Positions 58,089-64,000 of a stretch of DNA of 64,000 nt are shown here, one piece after another (position 1 is the stretch's first letter; each line of letters opens with the position of its first letter). The stretch covers positions 62,001 to 126,000 of the forward strand of contig JACOUQ010000032.1 in the NCBI GenBank assembly GCA_016177775.1. Reading direction: 5' to 3'. The notes under the pieces were generated by a model. The model saw nothing but the letters and a program-made list of their open reading frames with translations, did no database searches and had not been told where the DNA came from. Position numbers and translations under genes: made by a program. The DNA is from Geobacter sp. Lineage in GTDB: Bacteria; Desulfobacterota; Desulfuromonadia; Geobacterales; Geobacteraceae.

Positions 58089-60376
58089 ATTAAAACCCGT
58101 CTGAGTCCCGCGATCACCGCCTGCCCCAGCGCCAGCCCCCCGTCGTTGGGTGGAACCAGGCGATGTGTGAACACGCTGAAGCCCCGCTTCGAAAGCTCGT
58201 CACACACTCCCTCGGCAAGGAGCCGGTTCTGGAACGATCCACCGGAAAGAACCACCCGACTGACGCCGCTCGCCTCCCGGATCAGCTCACAGACCGCCGC
58301 CGTGGCCACCGCCAGGGTCGAGTGGAAGCGGCGAGCGATGTCGGCTGGAGGGACCGCCCCCCGGACAGACTCGCCAATGGCACGGATGGTGGGGCGGAAA
58401 TCGAGCTGACGGACGTCCCCCTCCTCATCGATGCCGAAGGGATAGGGCTCGTCCGCACTCCCCCGCTCCGCCAGGGCCTCCAGCTCAATGGCCGCCTGCC
58501 CCTCGTAACTGATCCGCTGACGCAGGCCGACCAGGGCGGCCACGGCATCGAACAGACGGCCGCAACTGGAGGTCAGGGGAGAATTGATCCCTCGCTCCAG
58601 CATGGCCAGGAAGAGCCGCCGGTCCGCTACGGCCACCTCCCGCACCGGCGGCAGGTCCAGATCTAACACTTCGCCGCCGAGCGCCTGGTGCAGCCAGGAG
58701 AGTGCCATGCGCCACGGTTCCCGCACCGCTGCATCCCCTCCTGGAAGCGTCGCCCTGCGAAAGTGACCAACGCGCTGAAATCCCTGATATCCTCCAATAA
58801 GGAACTCCCCCCCCCAGATGCTGCCGTCAAGCCCTAAGCCGGTGCCGTCGAAGATCACGCCGATGGTCTCGCTATCGAGGCCGTTCTCCGCCATGCACGA
58901 GGCCATGTGGGCATGATGATGCTGCACGGCCACCTTCGGCACATCTCCCAGCTCTTCGGCGAAGCGGGTGGAAAGGTAGTCGGGGTGGAGGTCGTGGGCC
59001 ACGATTTCCGGCCTGATCTCCATGATCGTCTGCAGGTGCCGCACCGTCTCCGTGAACGAGTCAAAGGTGGCGGCATTCTGCAGATCCCCGACGTGCTGGC
59101 TCATGAAAGCATGGGCGCCGCGAGTCAGGCAGCAGGTCGCCTTCAGCTCCGCTCCGACAGCGAGAACGCTCGGCTGGGAAGCGAGGAGGACAATCCCCCT
59201 CGGCACATACCCCCGGGAGCGGCGCAGGAAAAGCGGGCCTCCCTGAAACACCCGGATCACCGAATCGTCGCTCCGGACATGGATCTCCCGGTCATGGGCG
59301 AGGAAGGCGTCGGCAATCCCGGCCAGCCGCTCCCGAGATTCCCGGTCCCGGTAGGCAATCGGTTCGTCGGAGATGTTTCCGCTGGTCATCACCAGGGCAC
59401 TGAAGTTTTCCCGCAGCAGCAGGTGGTGCAGGGGAGTGTACGGCAGCATCACCCCATAATACCCGTTCCCCGGCACCACCAACGGGACGATCGGAATTTC
59501 CGCTTCCCACTTTTTAACAATGACAATTGGCCGCTCCGGCCCCTCAAGAAAACGCTCCTCCACATCGGTCAGCATCGCAAAGCACCGAACCGAAGCCAAG
59601 TCCGGGGCCATGAGGGCGAACGGCTTCTCATCCCGGTTCTTCCGCCGCCTGAGCTCGGCCACGGCCTCCGGGTTCGTGGCGTCCACGGCGAGATGATACC
59701 CGCCGACCCCCTTCACAGCCAGAATTCTGCCAGAACGTAGAAGATCGACGGCCCCCTGTAGAGGCGCATTGCCATGCGTCTCCATTTCGCATCCTGCACC
59801 GTCCAGAAGCCTCAGACGTGGCCCGCATTCTGGACAGGCAATAGGCTGGGCATGGAAGCGGCGGTCCGAGGGGTTCTCGTACTCCGCGCGGCACGCCGGG
59901 CACATGGGGAACTGCACCATGGTGGTGAAAGGGCGGTCGTAGGGAATGCCGGTCATGATGGAATAGCGAGGGCCGCAGTTGGTGCAGTTAATGAAGGGAT
60001 AGCGATAACGGCGGTTCGTGGGATCGAACAGCTCCCGCAGGCAGTCGGGGCAGACCTCACCGTCCGGGGCGATGCCGGCATGGTTCTCACCGACGCCGCT
60101 GGCAAGGATTACGAAACCATCCTCCCCGACAACCGGGACATCTTCCCGATGGACAAAATCGATCACCGCCAAAGGCGGCGCCTCCCGCTCCAGCCGCTCG
60201 CAAAGAAGAGTAAGCGCTTCCGGGGATCCTTCCGCCTCGATCACCACCCCGGCCGGCGTATTGCGTACCCACCCGACAAGCCCCAGCTCATGGGCGAGCC
60301 GGAACACGAAGGGACGAAACCCCACCCCCTGCACGATCCCCGAAACCTGGATTCTCGCCCGCCTTGCCCCATTCAC
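58085..60376 (-). CDS. hypF: carbamoyltransferase HypF
   Basis: Makes the thiocarboxamide on HypE from carbamoyl phosphate and ATP. 763 residues: acylphosphatase domain (ARIQVSGIVQGVGFRPFVFR), two zinc fingers (CPDCLRELFDP ... NCTNCGPRYS and CPACRAEYENP ... CPECGPRL), YrdC-like domain (GRILAVKGVGGYHLAVDATN), and the Kae1-like domain (AVQHHHAHMASCMAE, VIFDGTGLGLDGSIWGGEFL). The GTG at 60376 starts just after hypB; its 5' region carries a repeat tract, and the TAG stop belongs to a repeat. Length is normal. Confidence 0.96.
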   Translation of the reverse strand: MNGARRARIQVSGIVQGVGFRPFVFRLAHELGLVGWVRNTPAGVVIEAEGSPEALTLLCERLEREAPPLAVIDFVHREDVPVVGEDGFVILASGVGENHAGIAPDGEVCPDCLRELFDPTNRRYRYPFINCTNCGPRYSIMTGIPYDRPFTTMVQFPMCPACRAEYENPSDRRFHAQPIACPECGPRLRLLDGAGCEMETHGNAPLQGAVDLLRSGRILAVKGVGGYHLAVDATNPEAVAELRRRKNRDEKPFALMAPDLASVRCFAMLTDVEERFLEGPERPIVIVKKWEAEIPIVPLVVPGNGYYGVMLPYTPLHHLLLRENFSALVMTSGNISDEPIAYRDRESRERLAGIADAFLAHDREIHVRSDDSVIRVFQGGPLFLRRSRGYVPRGIVLLASQPSVLAVGAELKATCCLTRGAHAFMSQHVGDLQNAATFDSFTETVRHLQTIMEIRPEIVAHDLHPDYLSTRFAEELGDVPKVAVQHHHAHMASCMAENGLDSETIGVIFDGTGLGLDGSIWGGEFLIGGYQGFQRVGHFRRATLPGGDAAVREPWRMALSWLHQALGGEVLDLDLPPVREVAVADRRLFLAMLERGINSPLTSSCGRLFDAVAALVGLRQRISYEGQAAIELEALAERGSADEPYPFGIDEEGDVRQLDFRPTIRAIGESVRGAVPPADIARRFHSTLAVATAAVCELIREASGVSRVVLSGGSFQNRLLAEGVCDELSKRGFSVFTHRLVPPNDGGLALGQAVIAGLRRVLM

Positions 60377-60380
60377 GCCT

Positions 60381-61160
60381 TTACCAGTCCCCGGTCCCCA
60401 GTCCCCGGTCCCTGCCTTGTGCAAGCCACTCGTACCACATCTCCATCCCCTCCCCGGTCCGGCTGGAGACCTCGAAGATGAGAATGTCCGGGTTGACCCG
60501 GCGCGCCATCTCCTTGCAGCGCTCGGCGTCGAAATCGACGTACGGGAGGAGGTCAATCTTGTTCAGCAGCATCACATCGGCCTTACGGAACATCTGCGGG
60601 TACTTGAGCGGCTTGTCCTCCCCCTCGGTGACCGACAGGACCACCACCTTGTGCTGCTCCCCCAGGTCAAAGGAGGCGGGGCAGACCAGGTTCCCCACGT
60701 TCTCGATCAGGAGGATGTCGAGGGAGTCCAGGTCGAACTCCTCCACGGCGTGGCAGACCATGTGTGCGTCCAGGTGGCAGCCGGCCCCGGTGTTGATCTG
60801 CTTGACCGGCACCCCGGTGGCCGCGATGCGCTGGGCATCGTTATCGGTTTGCTGGTCCCCCTCGATCACCGCGAACTTGAAGCGGCCGGCCAGATCCCGC
60901 AGGGTCCGTTCCAGGATGGTGGTCTTGCCGGAACCGGGGGAGCTGACCAGGTTCAGCACGAACACCCCTTTCTGCGTGAAGAGCTGCCGGTTGCCGGCGG
61001 CCAGCCGGTTGTTCCTGGCAAGGATGTCTTCTTCCACCTGAATCTTCTTCGAGGCATCCCCCGCATGATCGTCATGAGTGTGATGACGATCATGGGCGTG
61101 CCCGTCGTGTTGATGATGGTGGTACTGTTCGTCGGCGGCGCAGCCGCAGGTAGTGCACAT
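60381..61160 (-). CDS. hypB: Ni-binding GTPase HypB
   Basis: Delivers Ni to the hydrogenase large subunit with HypA. 259 residues; MCTTCGCAAD holds the high-affinity CxxCG site, followed by about ten His in residues 14-33 (HHHQHDGHAHDRHHTHDDH), a nickel-storage stretch. The GTPase has VLNLVSSPGSGKTTILE, EGDQQTDNDAQRI, VPVKQINTGAGCHLDA, ENVGNLVCPA and NKIDLLPYV. The tail GRDRGLGTGDW and the TAA stop are encoded by a GGGACTGGGGAC repeat tract. GGAGGAAGAT precedes the ATG at 61160. Confidence 0.97.
   Translation of the reverse strand: MCTTCGCAADEQYHHHQHDGHAHDRHHTHDDHAGDASKKIQVEEDILARNNRLAAGNRQLFTQKGVFVLNLVSSPGSGKTTILERTLRDLAGRFKFAVIEGDQQTDNDAQRIAATGVPVKQINTGAGCHLDAHMVCHAVEEFDLDSLDILLIENVGNLVCPASFDLGEQHKVVVLSVTEGEDKPLKYPQMFRKADVMLLNKIDLLPYVDFDAERCKEMARRVNPDILIFEVSSRTGEGMEMWYEWLAQGRDRGLGTGDW
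60384..60416. repeat. GGGACCGGGGACTGGGGAC tract at the hypB 3' end
   Basis: On the minus strand GCAGGGACCGGGGACTGGGG and further ACCGGGGACTGG, followed by TAA. Read in frame as the HypB C-terminal residues. Same family as the tracts at 6491-6516 and 40361-40398. Confidence 0.8.
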
Positions 61161-61173
61161 ATCTTCCTCCGGG

Positions 61174-61506
61174 CTATTCCACCTCGATCTCCCTGACCCG
61201 CAGCTCTTCGCCAGCCAGGATTTCGTTGCCGAGGGCACCGCATAGCGGACAAGGGTCGAAATAGGCCTGGACAGGGAATTCGGCCCGGCATCGGGAACAG
61301 CGGGCCTTGGCCTCCACCCGTTCGATGACGAGACGCGTCCCTTCCAGAAGAGTCCCCTTGGCACAGGCATCGAAACAGAACTCCACTGCCTCCGGCACCA
61401 CACCTGAAAGCGTGCCGATCCACAGTACCACCTCCACGACCTTGCGGCCGTCGGCGCTCCGCTCGCAGGTTGCAACAATGCTGTGAGCTATGGCGAGTTC
61501 GTGCAT
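61174..61506 (-). CDS. hypA: hydrogenase nickel-insertion protein HypA
   Basis: A 110-residue Ni/Zn metallochaperone. Begins MHELAIAHSI with the Ni-binding N-terminus (His2). The zinc site is C70xxC73 and C86xxC89 (CSRCRAEF, CPLCGALG). GGAG precedes the ATG at 61506. It is the first gene of the hyp operon, 13 bases before hypB. An extended -10 (TGCTATAGT) lies about 45 bases upstream. Confidence 0.97.
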   Translation of the reverse strand: MHELAIAHSIVATCERSADGRKVVEVVLWIGTLSGVVPEAVEFCFDACAKGTLLEGTRLVIERVEAKARCSRCRAEFPVQAYFDPCPLCGALGNEILAGEELRVREIEVE

Positions 61507-61548
61507 TCGTACTCCAATATAGCGCCCAAACGTCTCTGATTCATGTAA

Positions 61549-61557
61549 ACTATAGCA
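61549..61557 (-). promoter_or_regulatory. extended -10 of the hyp operon
   Basis: TGCTATAGT on the minus strand, with no convincing -35. It lies upstream of hypA in the divergent region shared with the histidine kinase gene. Confidence 0.45.
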
Positions 61558-61604
61558 GAGAATGGCCTCGGTGGAAGCGTCACAGGGCAAATAGGCGATC
61601 CGGC

Positions 61605-61634
61605 TTGTCACCGCGCCCCTCCTTGCGCTATAAT
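61605..61634 (+). promoter_or_regulatory. sigma-70 promoter of the histidine kinase gene
   Basis: TTGTCA, 18-base spacer, TATAAT; the -10 is a perfect match. It lies about 50 bases upstream of the kinase ATG and diverges from the hyp promoter. Confidence 0.7.
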
Positions 61635-61681
61635 TCCGAGCCACCGGAAAGCTTCGAATTTTTAGCGACATAAGGACACCC

Positions 61682-63115
61682 ATGCGTCTCAACACCAAGC
61701 TCGTGGTCATGATGCTCTCACTGCTGGTGGTCTCCCTCCTCTTCCTGTTCGTACTGAACCAGTACACACAGAATTTCCTGGTCGGGGAGATCCAGGAAAG
61801 CTCCACCGAGGTCTCCAAGGCGATCCAGATGAGCGTCGAGGACCTGACCTCGGAATGGGAGGCTGATCCCTCCCGTCTGCAGGAATACCTCAAAGAAGCA
61901 CGGGACAAGGGGATCAATGAGGTCAACATCATCAATAACGAGGGGGAGATCATCAACTCCTCCGATCCGGCCAAGATCGGAAAGAAACGCGAGATCAAAC
62001 ATGCGGAGAAGGGGCTGAAGATATCCCGGACCGCCGGACGCAAGCAGGAGGGATCGTCACTGCGCCCCTATGACCTGGTGGTGCCGGTCATCGTCGGGGA
62101 CGAGCAGCTCGGCTACATCCACATAAACCTTCTGCTGGACAACATCCGCTCCCTCCAGCACGACAATTTCCTGCTTCGAATAGCTGCAACCTCCCTTGTT
62201 TTCATGGCCGGCATCGCCCTCACCATCTACCTGGCGAGACGTTACACCCAGCCGATCCAGACCCTGGCGAACGGCGTAAAAACGGTGGCATCCGGCAACT
62301 TGACCTACACCTTCCCGGTGGAGCGCAAAGACGAGATCGGCGAGCTGGCGGAGAGCTTCAACGAGATGGTCGAAAAACTGCGCGAGCGGGAAAGCCTGGA
62401 AAAGCGTCTCTACGAGGCCGAGCACCTCTCCAGGGTGGGGCAGCTCGCCTCAGGCATTGCACATGAGATCAGAAACCCGCTCAACTACATCAGTCTGGCG
62501 ATTGACCACCTGAAAAACGAAATCCTACCCTCCTGTCCGAACCGGAAAGAGGAGATCGAGACCATGGTGGGTAAAATCCGCGAAGAAGTGCGGCGCGCCA
62601 ACCATATGGTCCTCACCTTCATGAACTACGGCCGCCCCCTCAAGCTCCGGCTGGACGACGTGGCCTACCCGGGGTTGCTGGCGAGGGTCCTCCCGCTTCT
62701 GAACGAGAAACTCCAGGAACGGCACATACAGGTGGAGACTTCGCTCCCTGACGATCTGCCCCGGCTGCTTGCCGATCCGGAGATGCTGCGCAACTGCGTG
62801 CTTAATTTTATCAACAACAGCGCCGATGCCATGCCGAATGGCGGAACCATCATGCTGGGCGCCGCGTGCGACAGTAAGTCCGGCGTAATCCGCCTGACCT
62901 TCGCGGACCAGGGAGGTGGGATCGGCGAGGAGGACATGGCAAAAATATTCCAGCCCTACTTCACCACCAAGGAAGCAGGAATCGGGCTGGGACTCGCCAT
63001 AACGGAACGGATTGTGCGCGAGCATGGCGGGACGATAGAGGTGGAAAGTCGTGCCGGCGCGGGGACCACATTCACGGTGGTTTTGCCGCTTCAACAAAAG
63101 GAGAAGAGAACGTAG
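61682..63115 (+). CDS. membrane sensor histidine kinase
   Basis: 477 residues: membrane helix (about 8-25), a periplasmic sensor region with TSEWEADPSRLQEYLKEARD and INEVNIINNEGEIINSSDPA of the PAS/Cache-like type. A second helix (about 163-182), HAMP domain, HisKA with the phosphoacceptor H261 in GIAHEIRNPLNYI, and HATPase N/G boxes (NFINNSADAM, FADQGGGIGEED, GIGLGLAITERIV) follow. It is the NtrB-like partner of the NtrC-type regulator directly downstream. The stop TAG falls in the first bases of a repeat. Signal unknown. Confidence 0.93.
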   Translation: MRLNTKLVVMMLSLLVVSLLFLFVLNQYTQNFLVGEIQESSTEVSKAIQMSVEDLTSEWEADPSRLQEYLKEARDKGINEVNIINNEGEIINSSDPAKIGKKREIKHAEKGLKISRTAGRKQEGSSLRPYDLVVPVIVGDEQLGYIHINLLLDNIRSLQHDNFLLRIAATSLVFMAGIALTIYLARRYTQPIQTLANGVKTVASGNLTYTFPVERKDEIGELAESFNEMVEKLRERESLEKRLYEAEHLSRVGQLASGIAHEIRNPLNYISLAIDHLKNEILPSCPNRKEEIETMVGKIREEVRRANHMVLTFMNYGRPLKLRLDDVAYPGLLARVLPLLNEKLQERHIQVETSLPDDLPRLLADPEMLRNCVLNFINNSADAMPNGGTIMLGAACDSKSGVIRLTFADQGGGIGEEDMAKIFQPYFTTKEAGIGLGLAITERIVREHGGTIEVESRAGAGTTFTVVLPLQQKEKRT

Positions 63116-63194
63116 GTTGGGCAAAGCGCAGCGTGCCCAACACAATACAGCGAAAATGTTGGGCACGGCGGCGAGCCGCCTTTGCCCAACCTAC
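63112..63194. repeat. GTAGGTTGGGC...GCCCAACCTAC palindromic repeat containing the kinase stop
   Basis: Ends GTAGGTTGGGCAAAG and CTTTGCCCAACCTAC, inner GCGTGCCCAACA against TGTTGGGCACGGC. It resembles the GTAGGGGC family in end sequence but has its own core. The kinase TAG stop is inside its GTAG end. Confidence 0.87.
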
Positions 63195-63215
63195 GTCATC
63201 AAAAGGGAGTAGGAA

Positions 63216-64000
63216 ATGACAGGCAGCATCCTGATAGTCGACGACGAAAAAGGGCAGCGGGAGATCCTGACCGCCATCCTCCAGAAGGAAGGGTGGCTGG
63301 TGGTGGACCTCCCCGGGGCCAGGGAGGCCTTGGCGCGTCTGGAAAAGGAAGACTTCGACATTGTCCTCACCGACCTTAAAATGCAGGGAATGTCCGGCAT
63401 GGAACTCATGGAAAGGGTGCTGACCGCAAACCCGGAGCAGTGCATCATCATGATGACCGCCCACGGCACGGTCGACTCCGCGGTGGAGGCCATGAAGACA
63501 GGAGCGCTCGATTACCTGGAAAAGCCCCTGGAGCGGGAAGAGTTGCTGATGACCCTTCGCCGCGCCCTTGAGCACGTGAATCTGCGCCGCGAGAACCGGG
63601 TCCTGCAGAAGCGACTGGCCGAGGTCCGCACCATCCCCAACATCATCGGCGACCATCCGAATATGCAGGCAATGTTTCGCATCATCAACAAGATCGGCCC
63701 CACCACCTCCACAGTCCTCATCAGAGGCGAATCGGGGACCGGCAAGGAACTGGTCGCCAGGGCCATCCATGAGTTGAGCCGCCGGCGCGACAAGCCGTTC
63801 TTTGCCATCAACTGCGCCGCCATACCCGACACCCTCATCGAAAGCGAACTGTTCGGCCATGAGAAGGGGGCCTTCACCGGCGCCAGCAGCCGGGAGATCG
63901 GCATCTTCGAGGCGGCCGACGGCGGCACGGTGTTTCTGGACGAGATCGGCGAGATGAACACGGCCATGCAGGCGAAACTTCTCCGCGCCATCCAGGAGAA
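63216..64000 (+). CDS. NtrC-family sigma-54-dependent response regulator, 5' part
   Basis: Runs off the right edge; 261 codons are visible. The receiver domain carries DD at 9-10, phosphoacceptor D53 in [16 protein letters not shown], and K103-type LEKPLE. A linker helix leads to the AAA+ domain with Walker A GESGTGKE at 171-178, GAFTGA at 218-223 (the sigma-54 contact loop) and FLDEIGEM of Walker B. AAAAGGGAGTAGGAA precedes the ATG at 63216. It is paired with the kinase upstream and would activate sigma-54 promoters. Confidence 0.94.
   Translation, partial: MTGSILIVDDEKGQREILTAILQKEGWLVVDLPGAREALARLEKEDFDIVLTDLKMQGMSGMELMERVLTANPEQCIIMMTAHGTVDSAVEAMKTGALDYLEKPLEREELLMTLRRALEHVNLRRENRVLQKRLAEVRTIPNIIGDHPNMQAMFRIINKIGPTTSTVLIRGESGTGKELVARAIHELSRRRDKPFFAINCAAIPDTLIESELFGHEKGAFTGASSREIGIFEAADGGTVFLDEIGEMNTAMQAKLLRAIQE

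Noticed and set aside
1..64000. tRNA, rRNA or prophage genes
   Set aside because: No cloverleaf with a TTCGANNC-type arm, no rRNA-like stretch and no integrase or phage structural gene was noticed on reading; a dedicated scan was not possible here.

Overview
The window is a GC-rich bacterial chromosome segment that most resembles a Geobacteraceae (Desulfuromonadota) genome. The evidence is gene content and style: c-type cytochromes, a variant alternative complex III operon, a full type II secretion (Gsp) operon, futalosine-pathway menaquinone genes, a hyp hydrogenase-maturation operon, a GatCAB cluster and many palindromic intergenic repeats. The family assignment is inference from sequence reading; no search was run. 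No rRNA, tRNA, CRISPR array, intact insertion sequence or prophage was seen.

Layout. 1-437: 3' end of rpe. 510-3340 (minus): a MagIII/Nth-like glycosylase, a MATE exporter and ssb. 3490-12684 (plus): an acyltransferase, two small membrane proteins, RNase J, FtsK, then gatC, a small Zn-ribbon-like protein, gatA and gatB. 12838-18325 (minus): four secreted proteins of unknown role, two of them large and built of beta-sandwich repeats. 18398-21620: a TPR protein, the glycosyltransferase MtgA and an NCS2-like permease. 21939-24509: a monoheme cytochrome with an ASH-like domain and, on the other strand, an M48 protease. 24484-30540 (minus): a six-gene quinol-oxidising complex of the Act (alternative complex III) type in which ActB is split in two and no ActF is present. 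30703-31752: a methyltransferase-like membrane protein and a BrnT/BrnA toxin-antitoxin pair. 31839-43207 (minus): gspC-D-E-F-G-H-I-J-K-L-M-N, preceded by a TonB-like protein, a 557-residue secreted protein and a 45-residue lipoprotein. 46214-48391 (plus): mqnB, mqnD and an RlpA-like protein. 48473-50383 (minus): a large TPR protein. 50676-55429 (plus): hsp20, lon, thiL, cheR. 55430-61506 (minus): hypA-B-F-C-D-E. 61682-64000 (plus): a histidine kinase and the start of an NtrC-type regulator.

How it fits together. The Act-type complex would oxidise menaquinol, and mqnB/mqnD belong to the pathway that makes menaquinone. The hyp operon matures NiFe hydrogenases whose structural genes lie outside the window. 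The T2SS could export the signal-peptide proteins found nearby.

A second layer is the density of dispersed inverted repeats. Several families sit in almost every gap (GTAGGGGC...GCCCCTAC palindromes, CCCTCTCCC stretches, CGCAGAG/CGCAAAG inverted repeats, GGGACTGGGGAC tracts). Several have entered genes, supplying stop codons (mqnB, hypF, the kinase), C-terminal tails (GspD, HypB) or N-terminal residues (MqnD, ActC). This repeat-to-gene boundary shaping, the split Act complex and the secreted-protein clusters are the most interesting parts of the window.
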